A stretch of DNA of 64,000 nt from Niastella koreensis GR20-10 (GCF_000246855.1 NC_016609.1:1426001-1490000), one strand, 5' to 3'; shown: positions 7,290-17,183, numbered from the stretch's first letter. Notes: generated by a model from the sequence alone, not told the origin. Translations and numbers: made by a program.

Positions 7290-7390
7290 TATATTACAAT
7301 ACGTAGTATGGTATAATTGATGTATTTAAATAGCAAGAACTTATAAACAGCTAGTTGTCACGGCCATGCCCTGGCCAACCAATATGAATT

Positions 7391-9199
7391 ATGCGCACAG
7401 TGCTCCGCTACATATTATGTTCTTTTGGGGTTTTCATACTATGTATGGCCGTACATGGCCAGGATAGTACGAAGACGAAGAAGAAAACCAGGCTGGGCCA
7501 CCTGACGCGTGATGTATATAAAAGCTTTGTGCATGTAGAGCCGCCGCGGCAGGATTCCTCCTTTATGCAAAAGAGTGAAGCCAGCTTTAAACTTTATGCC
7601 GGCAAGGCCATCCGCCGTATCTATATCGTGAACTTATCATTTAGTGAAAACGTATATGATACGTCTAAAAGCATTCTTAGCACCTTAACCCGGGTGGCCG
7701 ACCGGCTGCAGGCGAATACAAAGGATTGGATGATCAGGGATATGTTGTTTGTAAAAAAGGGACAAATTCTCGACCCCTACCGGCTGGCGGATAATGAACG
7801 TTTTTTGCGTGACCAGAATTTTATAAAAGATGCCCGGATTGTGGTGCGCCCCACAGAGTATCCCGATTCTGTTGACCTGTATGTTCGTTTGCGCGATGTA
7901 TTTAGCTGGGGTGCTGAAGTAAGTGCCTCGGGTGTAAATAATGTGAAGGCTTCCATTTATGACGCCAACTTCATGGGGATGGCGCAACGGTTACAGTATT
8001 CTATTTTATATGATAAGAACCGCACCCCGATAACAGGGTCTGAGATCAGGTACCGGAAAACCAGTGTTGCTGGTTCTTTTATTAATCTGGAAGCGGGGTA
8101 CTCCACTATTAACCAGGGCGGGTTGGCCACTGAAAATGAAACGGCGTATTTCCTCAATCTCGACAGGCCCCTGTATACCCCTAATGCCCGTTTTGCAGGT
8201 GGGTTGCAGATCAGTCATAACCTGGCCACCAATGTATTTGGAAAACCGGCCGCGTTGTTCTACGATTATAAATACCAGTTAGGTGATGTATGGCTGGGTT
8301 ACAATATTGGTGTAAACAAACAAAAGCGAAAAGGCAGTGATGACCGCAGCCGCCGGTTTGTATCCATGCGCTACTTCGATCAGCACTTCGATCAGTTTCC
8401 AAAACTGGATACTTTTGATCCTCGCTATACCAATAAGAAATATGTACTGGGGCAGTTCACCTGGTATAAGATCGACTTCTATCGTACCAATTATATTTTT
8501 GGTTTCGGGCGAACAGAAGACTTACCGGTGGGTATGCAGCGCAAGGTTACACTTGGCGCGGTGCAGGTTGACAGCCTGAAGCGGGTGTATGCAGGGTTTG
8601 AGTTTGATCACTGGCTGGTAGACAGCCACGATAATTACTGGAATTATACCCTGTCGTTGGGCACTAATTTCTATAAAAGGGAATGGCAGGATAACAGCAC
8701 CCTGCTGAATATTTCGTGGTACAGCCGGTTAATGGATTTTACAAAATTCAAGATCAGGCAGTATGCCAACATCAGTTATGCCGGCATTTACAATCAACAT
8801 GTATACGAATCACTGCACATCAACAACGAATATGGGTTAGATGAATTCAGTACCGATAGCATCCGGGCCCGGCAGCGTCTTTCGCTAGGTACGGAAACTA
8901 CTTTATATACACGATGGAGTATCCTGGGTTTCAAGATCGGATTTCTGGCCTTTGCCCGGGGCACGTTAATGGAACCGCCGGTACTGGGTATCTGGCGGGG
9001 TGGCCTTTTTCCCTCGCTGGGTGGTGGAGTAAGAACCCGTAACGAAAACCTGATCTTCGGCACCATCGAGGCCCGCTTCACCTGGTTCCCGCATACCCTG
9101 TACGGCGTAAATAATTTTACTGTTACGGTGCGCAGTAACCTCCGTGTAAAAGCTACGGGTTCGTTTGTACAAGCTCCGTGGTTTGCGTTGGTAAAGTAA
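7391..9199 (+). CDS. Outer-membrane beta-barrel protein with POTRA-like N-terminus
   Basis: The 602-residue protein has a signal peptide ending near AVHGQ (residue 24). A soluble part (about 70-170) reads like a POTRA module: IRRIYIVNLSFSENVYDTSKS, IRDMLFVKKGQILDPYRLADNERFLRDQNFI and DSVDLYVRLRDVFSWG. The remainder is barrel-like, with alternating aromatic strands ending in a W-F-A-L-V-K strand. This layout resembles an Omp85/BamA-type protein with a single recognisable POTRA, a class common in Bacteroidota and mostly uncharacterised. It is a single gene divergent from the desaturase. The barrel call is solid; substrate and mechanism are unknown. Confidence 0.75.
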   Translation: MRTVLRYILCSFGVFILCMAVHGQDSTKTKKKTRLGHLTRDVYKSFVHVEPPRQDSSFMQKSEASFKLYAGKAIRRIYIVNLSFSENVYDTSKSILSTLTRVADRLQANTKDWMIRDMLFVKKGQILDPYRLADNERFLRDQNFIKDARIVVRPTEYPDSVDLYVRLRDVFSWGAEVSASGVNNVKASIYDANFMGMAQRLQYSILYDKNRTPITGSEIRYRKTSVAGSFINLEAGYSTINQGGLATENETAYFLNLDRPLYTPNARFAGGLQISHNLATNVFGKPAALFYDYKYQLGDVWLGYNIGVNKQKRKGSDDRSRRFVSMRYFDQHFDQFPKLDTFDPRYTNKKYVLGQFTWYKIDFYRTNYIFGFGRTEDLPVGMQRKVTLGAVQVDSLKRVYAGFEFDHWLVDSHDNYWNYTLSLGTNFYKREWQDNSTLLNISWYSRLMDFTKFKIRQYANISYAGIYNQHVYESLHINNEYGLDEFSTDSIRARQRLSLGTETTLYTRWSILGFKIGFLAFARGTLMEPPVLGIWRGGLFPSLGGGVRTRNENLIFGTIEARFTWFPHTLYGVNNFTVTVRSNLRVKATGSFVQAPWFALVK

Positions 9200-9356
9200 T
9201 GTGATAATTAGCCAATCCTATAATTCGATAATGAAATCCAGTGTAAGGGTTAGTATGTAGATTTTGCCTTTAGTGATTGACTAATGTGCTGTAAACCGGC
9301 TATGGAAGACTGTTTTATAAGGGTATTCTTGTAGCAATAACAAGGGAAGGGTATAT

Positions 9357-9391
9357 AAAAAAAAGGGACCCCGATGTAGAAACATGGGGTC
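9357..9391 (-). terminator. Terminator downstream of hppA
   Basis: On the minus strand GACCCCATGT/ACATCGGGGTC (one bulged base, 4-nt loop) is followed by eight T residues. It lies about 90 bases after the hppA stop and faces the plus-strand outer-membrane gene end. Confidence 0.8.
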
Positions 9392-9479
9392 GTTGGTATT
9401 TGGTATGATATAGTGCCTTAAGTTGTTACCGTAAAGATAATGTCGTTGTTTGAATATTTTAAGATTTTTTTTTAATTTC

Positions 9480-11732
9480 TTAATTGAACTTTTTTTCTAC
9501 TGTATAAGTATTTGTCAGATCACGGTTAGGTGCAGGTATTACAGTTTTCTTTTCTGTGTGAACAGTCTGCGTATTACCGTTACTATGTATTTGAGCCAGG
9601 GTAGGTGCAATTACCAGTGATACAATCGACATCAGTTTGATGAGGATATTCATAGATGGACCTGAAGTATCTTTAAACGGATCACCTACAGTATCACCGG
9701 TTACAGATGCTTTATGGGGCTCACTCTTTTTGTAATAAATCTGGCCATTGATCTCAACACCTTTTTCAAAAGACTTCTTGGCATTATCCCAGGCGCCACC
9801 GGCGTTGTTCTGGAACATACCCATCAATACGCCACTAACGGTAGCGCCAGCCAGAAAACCACCTAATGCTTCAGGGCCTAACAGGAAACCAATGATGAGG
9901 GGAGAAGCAATGGCAATAAGACCAGGCATGATCATTTTTTTGATAGATGCGTTGGTTGAAATCGCCACGCATTTATCATATTCGGGTTTGCCTTTTCCTT
10001 CCATGATACCAGGAATGGTGCGGAACTGACGGCGCACTTCTTCCACCATGGCCATTGCAGCTTCACCTACTGCACGGATAGCCAGTGAGGAGAAGATGAA
10101 GGGGATCATCCCACCTACAAACAGCGCAGCCAGTACATCGGCTTTATAAATATTGATACCGGGAATTTTTGCTACACCTACAAATGCTGCAAACAGGGCT
10201 AGTGCGGTCAACGCAGCGGATGCGATCGCAAAACCTTTACCGGTAGCAGCGGTTGTGTTTCCTACTGCATCCAGTACATCGGTTTTTTCACGCACCTCTT
10301 TGGGCAACTCGCTCATTTCAGCAATACCACCGGCGTTATCGGCAATTGGTCCAAAGGCGTCGATGGCTAACTGCATGGCAGTAGTGGCCATCATCCCGGC
10401 TGCGGCAATACCTACACCGTACAAACCTGCACATTGGTAAGAACCCCAGATACCACCGGCCAGCACCAGAATTGGCAACAAGGTACTTTCCATACCTACT
10501 GCCAAACCACCAATAACGTTGGTAGCGTGGCCGGTAGCCGATTGGCGGATGATGCTCATTACCGGACGTTTACCCATTGCGGTATAATACTCGGTGATGA
10601 TGCTCATTAATGTTCCCACTACAAGCCCTACGACAATAGCGCCGAGAATGCCTTCACGGGTAAAGGTTTTGCTGCCTGTTATCAACGTACCATTGGCCAT
10701 GTCACGGATCAGGTGAAATTCCCCGGTAGGCAGGATCCAGAATACCAGACCAACACAGGCAATTGCTGTAAGCACAATGGAACCCCAGTTACCCATATTC
10801 AGCGCTTTTTGTACCGTGCTGGTATTAACACCGGCCGATTCGCTGATGCGTACAAAGAAGGTTCCTATGATAGAAAATAAGATGCCTACGCCTGCAATCA
10901 TCATGGGCAGCAATATCAGTGACATACCACCGAACTGGTCGTTAACAACCGCTTCGCGGCCCAGTACCATGGTAGCCAGTACCGTAGCTACATAAGAGCC
11001 GAACAGGTCGGCGCCCATACCAGCCACGTCGCCTACGTTATCACCCACGTTATCGGCAATGGTGGCCGGGTTGCGCGGATCATCTTCGGGGATGCCGGCT
11101 TCCACTTTACCCACCAGGTCAGCGCCTACGTCGGCAGCTTTGGTATAAATACCACCCCCCACACGGGCAAACAGGGCAATTGATTCGGCGCCTAATGAAA
11201 AGCCGGTAAGCACTTCAATGGTCCGCATCATTTCCGGAGAGTCTACCCCTGCATTGGGTGCAAAAATCATTTTAAGGATGAGGAACAAACTGCTTAAGCC
11301 TAAAACAGCCAAACCCGCCACACCCATACCCATTACAGAACCGCCGGTAAATGATACCGCCAGGGCTTTGCTCAAGCTGGTACGGGCTGCATTGGCGGTA
11401 CGCACATTGGCCTTGGTGGCCACCCGCATACCTATATAACCGGCTGTTGCACTGAGGATGGCGCCAAAAATGAACGCAATGGCTATTGACCAGTGTGAGT
11501 CCGGATTGGCGCTGGCCATTACTCCCAGCAAAATCGCAACAATAACAACGAAATAGCCGAGAATTTTCCATTCGGCACGTAAAAAGGCCATCGCACCTTG
11601 TGCTATGTATGTGCTGATCTCTTTCATGCGGTCGGTACCCGCGTCTTGTTTAGAAACCCATTTGAATTTTAAGAGAGTGTACAGCAAGCCCAGAATGCCC
11701 ATGGCGGGCGCTAAGTAGAACAGTTTGTCCAT
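9480..11732 (-). CDS. hppA: K+-dependent membrane-bound pyrophosphatase
   Basis: The 750-residue polytopic protein is a membrane pyrophosphatase, which hydrolyses PPi and pumps H+ and/or Na+ across the inner membrane. The signature [11 protein letters not shown] lies at 201-211, DNVGDNVGD at 227-235 and a second acidic motif in [14 protein letters not shown] (457-469). The segment [10 protein letters not shown] (491-500) has Ala and Gly at the two positions that are Lys and Thr in K+-independent enzymes, which predicts potassium dependence. Pumped ion is not decided by what I can read. The C-terminus has an extra 45 residues or so after the last helix, ending VEKKFN. It is monocistronic, with its own -7 box and terminator. 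Confidence 0.97.
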   Translation of the reverse strand: MDKLFYLAPAMGILGLLYTLLKFKWVSKQDAGTDRMKEISTYIAQGAMAFLRAEWKILGYFVVIVAILLGVMASANPDSHWSIAIAFIFGAILSATAGYIGMRVATKANVRTANAARTSLSKALAVSFTGGSVMGMGVAGLAVLGLSSLFLILKMIFAPNAGVDSPEMMRTIEVLTGFSLGAESIALFARVGGGIYTKAADVGADLVGKVEAGIPEDDPRNPATIADNVGDNVGDVAGMGADLFGSYVATVLATMVLGREAVVNDQFGGMSLILLPMMIAGVGILFSIIGTFFVRISESAGVNTSTVQKALNMGNWGSIVLTAIACVGLVFWILPTGEFHLIRDMANGTLITGSKTFTREGILGAIVVGLVVGTLMSIITEYYTAMGKRPVMSIIRQSATGHATNVIGGLAVGMESTLLPILVLAGGIWGSYQCAGLYGVGIAAAGMMATTAMQLAIDAFGPIADNAGGIAEMSELPKEVREKTDVLDAVGNTTAATGKGFAIASAALTALALFAAFVGVAKIPGINIYKADVLAALFVGGMIPFIFSSLAIRAVGEAAMAMVEEVRRQFRTIPGIMEGKGKPEYDKCVAISTNASIKKMIMPGLIAIASPLIIGFLLGPEALGGFLAGATVSGVLMGMFQNNAGGAWDNAKKSFEKGVEINGQIYYKKSEPHKASVTGDTVGDPFKDTSGPSMNILIKLMSIVSLVIAPTLAQIHSNGNTQTVHTEKKTVIPAPNRDLTNTYTVEKKFN

Positions 11733-11770
11733 AGTTTTGATTCTTAATCGCTAGATTTTTATAAGGTGAA

Positions 11771-11778
11771 CAAATATA
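11771..11778 (-). promoter_or_regulatory. -7 box of hppA
   Basis: TATATTTG on the minus strand, 38 bases before the hppA start codon, matches TAnnTTTG. Confidence 0.5.
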
Positions 11779-11790
11779 AGGAAATACAGT

Positions 11791-11824
11791 CAATAGGCTA
11801 ATGGGCTAATTTGCCAATGTACTA
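11791..11824. repeat. GGCTAATGGGCTAAT repeat, left copy
   Basis: Imperfect 8-9-bp words (AATAGGCTA, ATGGGCTA, ATTTGCCA). The inverse (TTAGCCCATTAGCCC) lies at 11881-11908, on the other side of an 18-bp hairpin. Confidence 0.6.
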
Positions 11825-11826
11825 AT

Positions 11827-11867
11827 AATACAGGAGGCGGCATCAAAATGATGCCGCCTCCTGTATT
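11827..11867. terminator. Perfect 18-bp hairpin after the AsmA gene
   Basis: AATACAGGAGGCGGCATC pairs perfectly with 11850-11867 around a 5-nt A-rich loop. It lies between the AsmA stop and the hppA promoter and probably ends AsmA transcription, though the T tract is poor. It is nested inside the inverted GCTAATGGG repeats. Confidence 0.6.
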
Positions 11868-11880
11868 ATATTCGTATTTC

Positions 11881-11908
11881 ATTAGCCCATTAGCCCATTA
11901 GCATATTA
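11881..11908. repeat. TTAGCCCATTAGCCC repeat, right copy
   Basis: Three to four imperfect 8-9-bp words (ATTAGCCC, ATTAGCCC, ATTAGCAT, ATTAGC) inverse to the 11791-11824 block. It abuts the stop codon of the AsmA gene. Confidence 0.65.
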
Positions 11909-11909
11909 G

Positions 11910-14900
11910 CTAATTCTTCTTAAACAGTCCTTTCAGCAGCCCTTTGCCCTTTTCTTCCAGCTGTTGTTTATTGCTTTTAACCGCACTGTCCTTGGTACCT
12001 GTGCTGTCTTTACGTCCGGACAGTACGCTGGTCAGGTAATCTTTACCGGCCTGTACCGCCTGGGTTTTTACCGATGCCAGGGTGTCTTTTGCAGCGGCTT
12101 TTTTAGCTTCTACCAGCTCTTTCGCCTGGTCCTTCATATCATCGGCCAGGGAGTTGCCCGAACCGGCGAGATCGGTTTTTATGGTTGGGTTGGTAATACT
12201 ACCACCAAGGTTCACCTTAAAGTTTACTACATCGCTCACCTTAACGGGAACGCCTTTACTGTTGGCCTGTGAAACCAGGTTGTTCACGAGGGCATTGGCC
12301 TGGCTGCCCAGCTTTTCGCGCGGCACTTTCATGTTTATCACATAATCGATCGATTGGTCAAGCCCGTGCTTACCGCCAATTTCCATATCCATGTCCTGCA
12401 CTTTTACATTGAAAGGTTTTACAAACACTTTGCCATCGGCCACATCAAAATAGCTTTTTACGTCTTTCAATGAAATTTCTTTCAGGGCCGAGATATTGAG
12501 TGCGCCGGCCAGTTTATCCAACGGCGCAAATTTGTTCAGCACACCCTGTAACAACAGCATGGAGCCGCTGCCGGTGAGTGTGCTCAGATCGGGCATCATG
12601 GTTTCGCCCAGCTTGCCGTTGAGGGTAAGCTTTGAGGTTAATTTACCGGCAATGAACTGGCCAATGGGCATCAGTTTCTGCACCGTATTATACGCCATGA
12701 ATGTTTTCTGAATATCCAGGTTCTGAATGTCATAGTTAAGCGAAATATCGGGTTTCTTCTTGCTTGCTTTGGTAGAGTAGGAGCCGCCCAGTGCAATGGT
12801 GCCGTCGAGGGCTTCCATTTTTACATCTTTCATGCTAACGGTCTCATCCTTCACCGCGAGTGTACCTACAATATTTTTATAATCCACCTTGTCGTATTTA
12901 ACATCGCCTGCCTTTGCATTGAGCGTAAGGTTCAGGTTTTTGGGAACCGCAAATGGTTCGCTTGCCGGGGCAGGTGCGCCGGCTTTGGTGGCCGTATCTT
13001 TTGCTGCAGGGGCAGGCGTTGCGGTGGCGCTGGTAGTGCCCATTAATTTGTTAAGGTCCACTTTGTCTGCAGATACGTTCAAGGTACCAGCCAGGGTTTC
13101 GTTTTTTAATGCATACCCTATCAGGTTATCGAAGTAACCATTGGCATTGAAGTTGGTGCCCTGGAAATTACCGGTTACATCGTTCACCGTAACGTTTTTA
13201 GGGTTGAAGGTGAGCTGGGTATTTTTCAGGTTAACGCCATCGGGATAATCTTTCGACTTATAGCTAACGTTAGTAACCTGTATGTTGCCGGCTGTTTGAA
13301 TGGCATCGTACTGACTTTTATCGATAGATGATTTCTTTCCTTTTACCGATATATTGGCATTGAGGTTACCGGCCAGTGAGGTGCCTGGTTCAAATTTATA
13401 AAACTGGGCTATGTTGGCCAGGTTGAATGTACCTTTGGCGGTTCCGTCAAAAAAAGGGTCTGAGGCCAGTGTTTTCAATAACAGGTTCAGGTCAACCACA
13501 TCTTTGCCTATTTCAATATGCGCAGCAGGGATGGTTATCACTGCATGGTCTGCCAGCGCATCGGGGCTTTCAAAGTTTATTCTTGCGCTGGTATTTTGTA
13601 TAGGGGCCGGGAAGTCTTTTGATGAATAATACAGTTTGCTGATGTCGATATAACCCTTGGCAGTAAAATCGCCGGGTTGTTGTTTTTGTACAACCGCCAG
13701 GCTGCCTTTTGCCTGCACATCTGCATCCAGGTTACCCGCCAGTTTGGTGCCGGGCAGCTTTACAAACTGGGTAATGGTGGCCAGGTCCAGCTTGCCTTTG
13801 GCGGCTGCATCGATGTACTGGGCGGTCATGGGCTTTTGAAACAGCACGTGAAAATCGAAAGGATCGGCGCCAAATTCAATATGCGCTTTTGGAATGTCAA
13901 CCACTGCATTATCGGTTACGCCATCCGGGTTGTTCACTTTTAACACCAGGTTGATGTGCTGAACCGGTTTGGGCAGATCGGGATACTGGAAGAACCCGTC
14001 CTGGATTTCGAGATTGACATTGTATGCGGGTATTTTGGCGCCGCCGTAGGTGCCTTTTATAAAACCACTGAACAGCGCTTTACCGCTTGTTTTTATTTTT
14101 TCAAAATCCTGGGCATATACAGCAGGGATCAGGGACAAAATGCTTTTAAAGTCGGTTGAGGGTGCTTTAAAATTGATGTCCATGTTGTAGGTGCTGTCAT
14201 TCACCAACTGGAAAAAACCGTCTGTTGCGAGTTTTAACCCGTTCAGGGCTATTTCTTCCGTCTTCCAGGAGTATTTGCTGTTTTTGGTATCTACCACAAT
14301 ATCCAGGTCAATGCCGGTTTTGGTATTGTTGAGGTAGGGAATGCCGCCGTAGATAAATGTTACGGCGTCGGCATTGGTGTTGGTTTTCAGCGTAAACAGG
14401 TCTGAAGTGAAATCACCGCTGCCTTCGTGGGTTAAATTCACCAGCTCGGTGCTCATGCCCGTGGTAGCGTCGTCGTATTTTACGTACGCATTGTTGATGG
14501 CATAATGCTGCAGGTTCATTTCAAAAGGCGAAGCGGCCGTATCAGCGGTTGCCGTAGGGGCAGTGGCCGTATCGGGTTTGGTGATGTCCCAGTTGGCCTT
14601 GCCTTCCTTGGTAACAAGGGCATGAATACGCGGTTCATCGATATTAACCGAATAAATTTTCATATTCTTGCCGCCAATTACGCTGAAAAGGTTCACAGCA
14701 ACATCGATTTCTTTGGCACTGATAAGGGTATCTTTGGCAAATATATCTGTGCCAACTACCTGTAGGTCTTCGAGCGCTACAGAAACCCGGGGAAAATGAC
14801 GAAAAAAGGAGAGGCTGAGGTCTTTAAAATCAACCTGGGCGTTGATGTTCTTGTTGATCTGTTCTTTAGCAATGGCAATGATCTTGCCTTTGAAAATAAA

Positions 14901-14972
14901 AGGGGCCACAAACAGGATCACCAATAAAACGCCAAGGGATATTCCGGTGATCTTCAGGATTTTTTTGAGCAT
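11910..14972 (-). CDS. Large AsmA-family envelope protein
   Basis: With the start MLKKILKITG (chosen over an upstream ATG because it puts the membrane anchor at residues 7-28), the protein has 1020 residues. One N-terminal helix anchors it; the rest is periplasmic. The first 120 residues (KEQINKNINAQVDFKDLSLS) are typical of AsmA. The body repeats beta-rich units with phrases such as LDLATITQFVKLPGTKLAGN and FNLANIAQFYKFEPGTSLAGN, about 120 residues apart. The C-terminal AsmA-like domain ends about residue 950, followed by a Lys/Ala-rich helical tail. AsmA proteins are thought to bridge the periplasm and move phospholipid. The family is clear; the exact role is inferred. Confidence 0.88.
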   Translation of the reverse strand: MLKKILKITGISLGVLLVILFVAPFIFKGKIIAIAKEQINKNINAQVDFKDLSLSFFRHFPRVSVALEDLQVVGTDIFAKDTLISAKEIDVAVNLFSVIGGKNMKIYSVNIDEPRIHALVTKEGKANWDITKPDTATAPTATADTAASPFEMNLQHYAINNAYVKYDDATTGMSTELVNLTHEGSGDFTSDLFTLKTNTNADAVTFIYGGIPYLNNTKTGIDLDIVVDTKNSKYSWKTEEIALNGLKLATDGFFQLVNDSTYNMDINFKAPSTDFKSILSLIPAVYAQDFEKIKTSGKALFSGFIKGTYGGAKIPAYNVNLEIQDGFFQYPDLPKPVQHINLVLKVNNPDGVTDNAVVDIPKAHIEFGADPFDFHVLFQKPMTAQYIDAAAKGKLDLATITQFVKLPGTKLAGNLDADVQAKGSLAVVQKQQPGDFTAKGYIDISKLYYSSKDFPAPIQNTSARINFESPDALADHAVITIPAAHIEIGKDVVDLNLLLKTLASDPFFDGTAKGTFNLANIAQFYKFEPGTSLAGNLNANISVKGKKSSIDKSQYDAIQTAGNIQVTNVSYKSKDYPDGVNLKNTQLTFNPKNVTVNDVTGNFQGTNFNANGYFDNLIGYALKNETLAGTLNVSADKVDLNKLMGTTSATATPAPAAKDTATKAGAPAPASEPFAVPKNLNLTLNAKAGDVKYDKVDYKNIVGTLAVKDETVSMKDVKMEALDGTIALGGSYSTKASKKKPDISLNYDIQNLDIQKTFMAYNTVQKLMPIGQFIAGKLTSKLTLNGKLGETMMPDLSTLTGSGSMLLLQGVLNKFAPLDKLAGALNISALKEISLKDVKSYFDVADGKVFVKPFNVKVQDMDMEIGGKHGLDQSIDYVINMKVPREKLGSQANALVNNLVSQANSKGVPVKVSDVVNFKVNLGGSITNPTIKTDLAGSGNSLADDMKDQAKELVEAKKAAAKDTLASVKTQAVQAGKDYLTSVLSGRKDSTGTKDSAVKSNKQQLEEKGKGLLKGLFKKN

Positions 14973-15115
14973 AGGTAATTGGTTTACTTTCAATCGGGTG
15001 TGTGAAGGTAAAGTAAAAAGAAGCAAGATACAAGAAACCAGGCACATGGCTTGGATAAATGCCAGGTACAGGCTGCCGGACCCATGAAACCTGAAACGTG
15101 TAACAAATTAAAAAT

Positions 15116-15754
15116 ATGACCCCTGAAAGACATGACCGCCTGATGGCGGTATTAAAAAAGCGGCAAAGTGATTTAACGGTAGTGCTGGAAAATGTGTCTG
15201 ATCCGCATAATATTTCTGCGGTAATGCGTACCTGTGATGCGGTAGGGATACAGGAAGTGTATGTGTTGAACAACAAAATTCCCCGGCATAAAAAATGGGG
15301 CGCCAGAAGCAGCAGCAGTGCCGCCAAATGGCTGAGTATTTACCAGTTTACCGATGCAGAAGCCTGTTTTGCCGCTTTGCGTCAGAAATATGACCGTATT
15401 TTAACCACCCATCTTAGCAGTGATGCGGTTAATTTGTACGATATTGATTTTACCGGCCGTATTGCCCTCGTATTTGGCAACGAGCACTCCGGTGTAAGCG
15501 ATGAGATCAGGGCCATGGCCGATGGTAATTTTATTATTCCGCAGGTAGGCATTATTAAATCGCTGAATATTTCTGTTGCCTGCGCGGTTACCCTGTATGA
15601 AGCGCAACGGCAAAAGTTACTGGCCGGGCATTATGATAAAAGCCGCATGCCGGAACAACAAATGAATGAATTACTGGAGAAGTGGGGGGTTGAAGAAGAA
15701 ATGGAAATTAAGAATGAAGAACAGAGGAATGAGAAAGGGAATATTGAATATTGA
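15116..15754 (+). CDS. trmH: tRNA (guanosine-18-2'-O)-methyltransferase TrmH
   Basis: The protein has 212 residues and belongs to the SpoU/TrmH SPOUT fold. The N-terminus MTPERHDRLMAVLKKRQSDL is TrmH-type. The three SPOUT motifs are present: NVSDPHNISAVMRTCDAVGI (motif 1), ALVFGNEHSGVSDE (motif 2) and SLNISVACAVTLYEA (motif 3). It methylates the ribose of G18 in the tRNA D-loop using SAM. The last 20 or so residues (EEEMEIKNEEQ-RNEKGNIEY) come from an intergenic repeat that reads through the ancestral end of the gene. It is divergent from the AsmA gene and followed closely by a thioredoxin-like gene on the same strand. Confidence 0.93.
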   Translation: MTPERHDRLMAVLKKRQSDLTVVLENVSDPHNISAVMRTCDAVGIQEVYVLNNKIPRHKKWGARSSSSAAKWLSIYQFTDAEACFAALRQKYDRILTTHLSSDAVNLYDIDFTGRIALVFGNEHSGVSDEIRAMADGNFIIPQVGIIKSLNISVACAVTLYEAQRQKLLAGHYDKSRMPEQQMNELLEKWGVEEEMEIKNEEQRNEKGNIEY

Positions 15755-15780
15755 ATGTCCAATGTTGAATGTTGAAGTGA
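15695..15780 (+). repeat. Composite repeat overlapping trmH 3' end
   Basis: GAAATGGAAATTAAGAATGAAG-type purine words, then AGGAATGAGAAAGGG, then five ATATTGAATGTTGA-type words ending GTTGAAGTGAAA. This is the same order of parts as at 6290-6380 in the desaturase gene, about 9 kb away and in the opposite orientation. Confidence 0.85.
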
Positions 15781-15791
15781 AATACAAGGCA

Positions 15792-16280
15792 ATGAAACAC
15801 TTAATCATTACGGCCAGTTTAATATTATCTGCATTAGTTGGGTTTACGCAAACCATTAAAAAGGTAAAGGTTACCGAAGTGGAAGAGTATGTCAAAAACA
15901 GCGATCACCCTATTGTGTTGAATTGCTGGGCTACCTGGTGTGCGCCCTGTAACGAGGAAATACCTTACTTTATGGAGAGCGTTAAAAAGTACAGTGAGCA
16001 AAAAGTAGAACTGGTGCTGGTAAGTCTCGACTTTGCGAAATCCTATCCAACCAAAATCGCCGGGCAGATAAATAAAAAGCATTTTGAGGCTACTTTTTTC
16101 TGGCTCAACGAAACCAATGCCGATTATTTTTGTCCGAAAATAGACCCCAAATGGGATGGCACGCTGCCATCGACTGTATATATAAATCCTGCAACCGGTT
16201 ATCGTAAATTCTTTGGCCGACCTATGACCGATAGACAGATCGATCTCGAAGTAGGTCGTTTGGTAGGACTGAAAAAATAA
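15792..16280 (+). CDS. TlpA-like periplasmic thioredoxin-fold protein
   Basis: The start MKHLIITASLILSA was chosen because the longer frame upstream passes through the trmH tail repeat. The 162-residue product has a signal peptide (cleavage near GFTQ, residue 20) and one thioredoxin domain. Its redox site is NCWATWCAPC with C50 and C53, followed by NEEIPYF and the cis-proline region GTLPSTVYINP. TlpA-like proteins reduce or isomerise disulfides in the periplasm, or help cytochrome maturation. It is probably co-transcribed with trmH (37-base gap), although the functions are unrelated. Confidence 0.88.
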   Translation: MKHLIITASLILSALVGFTQTIKKVKVTEVEEYVKNSDHPIVLNCWATWCAPCNEEIPYFMESVKKYSEQKVELVLVSLDFAKSYPTKIAGQINKKHFEATFFWLNETNADYFCPKIDPKWDGTLPSTVYINPATGYRKFFGRPMTDRQIDLEVGRLVGLKK

Positions 16281-16286
16281 GTAAAA

Positions 16287-16326
16287 AGTTGACCAGTTAA
16301 CTTGTTAACAGGTTAACTGGTCAACT
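16287..16326. terminator. Bidirectional hairpin between convergent genes
   Basis: AGTTGACCAGTTAAC (16287-16301) pairs perfectly with 16312-16326 around a 10-nt loop that is itself partly symmetric (TTGTTAACAG). It separates the convergent tlpA-like and DUF4142 genes. It is made of GTTAAC/GGTCAAC words seen again at 61673-61702, so it is both a likely terminator and a member of a repeat family. Confidence 0.7.
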
Positions 16327-16341
16327 AATCAACCGGAATTA

Positions 16342-16965
16342 TTATTTCAGGCTCTTGTTAATTGCTTTCGCAGAATCGAGGTGCATTCTAAGCGTTGGCA
16401 ATTTTTGTGAGCAAAATGTTTTTACATCAGGATCTGTTCCGTCCTTGGCGCATTTCTCAAACATATCTACCACGTCTTTATGGTCGCTTTCCATCATTTT
16501 CATATAGGCTTTATCAAAGTCATGACCCTGTTTTTTGGTAAGGTCATTTATATGATCCTGATTTTTACCACCCAGTTCAGCAGGTAAGTTTACATTCTTG
16601 CCACGGGCAATTGTTTTTAACTCTTCACCGGCGGCACTATGATCCTTTACCATCATTTCTGCAAACATTTTTACCCGGGGATTCACAGCCTTTTGTTCGG
16701 CCAGCTTGCTGGCTTCAACTTCCGTCATGCCGCCAACGGCAGCATCATTCATAAATGTGTGGGTTTTATCATCCACCGTAGTAGTTGCCATCTTTGATGA
16801 ATCGGGCATGTTGGTAACATCGCGATTGGCATCGGAGTTATTGGGTGGTGCTTCACTGATCCCGGTTGAATCGGCTGTTTTACCATTATTTGAGGCGGGG
16901 CCACCACAGGCAAATAAAGAAACCATAGCGCATACGGCAAATGAATAAAAGATTGTTTTTTTCAT
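16342..16965 (-). CDS. DUF4142 domain lipoprotein
   Basis: The start MKKTIFYSF gives a type II signal peptide with lipobox L-F-A-C at about residue 20. A low-complexity Ser/Asn/Asp linker follows (about 21-60), then a helical DUF4142 domain: FMNDAAVGGMTEVEASKLAEQ, FAEMMVKDHSAAGEEL, MKMMESDHKDVVDMFEKCAK and TLRMHLDSAKAINKSLK. DUF4142 proteins are ferritin-like four-helix bundles exported in many bacteria and often linked to envelope stress; their function is not established. The two HxxA/HKD histidines are retained. It is a single gene. Confidence 0.88.
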   Translation of the reverse strand: MKKTIFYSFAVCAMVSLFACGGPASNNGKTADSTGISEAPPNNSDANRDVTNMPDSSKMATTTVDDKTHTFMNDAAVGGMTEVEASKLAEQKAVNPRVKMFAEMMVKDHSAAGEELKTIARGKNVNLPAELGGKNQDHINDLTKKQGHDFDKAYMKMMESDHKDVVDMFEKCAKDGTDPDVKTFCSQKLPTLRMHLDSAKAINKSLK

Positions 16966-17183
16966 TCTGAACATTTTTTTAGTGTTTTATAAGTAGCGGC
17001 ATGGAATAGTAGAGTTGATATATGTTTAGCATTTTTTATGCCCTGCCTGTGGGTAGCTGGCATAATCGTAATATTATGAATGATATAGGTTGATTGGGGA
17101 TTTATGTCAACAAGAAGTAGGGCAGAAGGCAGAAGATTTCCGGCGGCGCAGGATAGTGATTAATCACAACCTTCGCGAACTGG

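Noticed and set aside
15666-16280. Longer start for the TlpA-like gene (204 residues)
   Set aside because: The extra 42 residues come from the trmH tail and the intergenic repeat in another frame, and they would bury the signal peptide.
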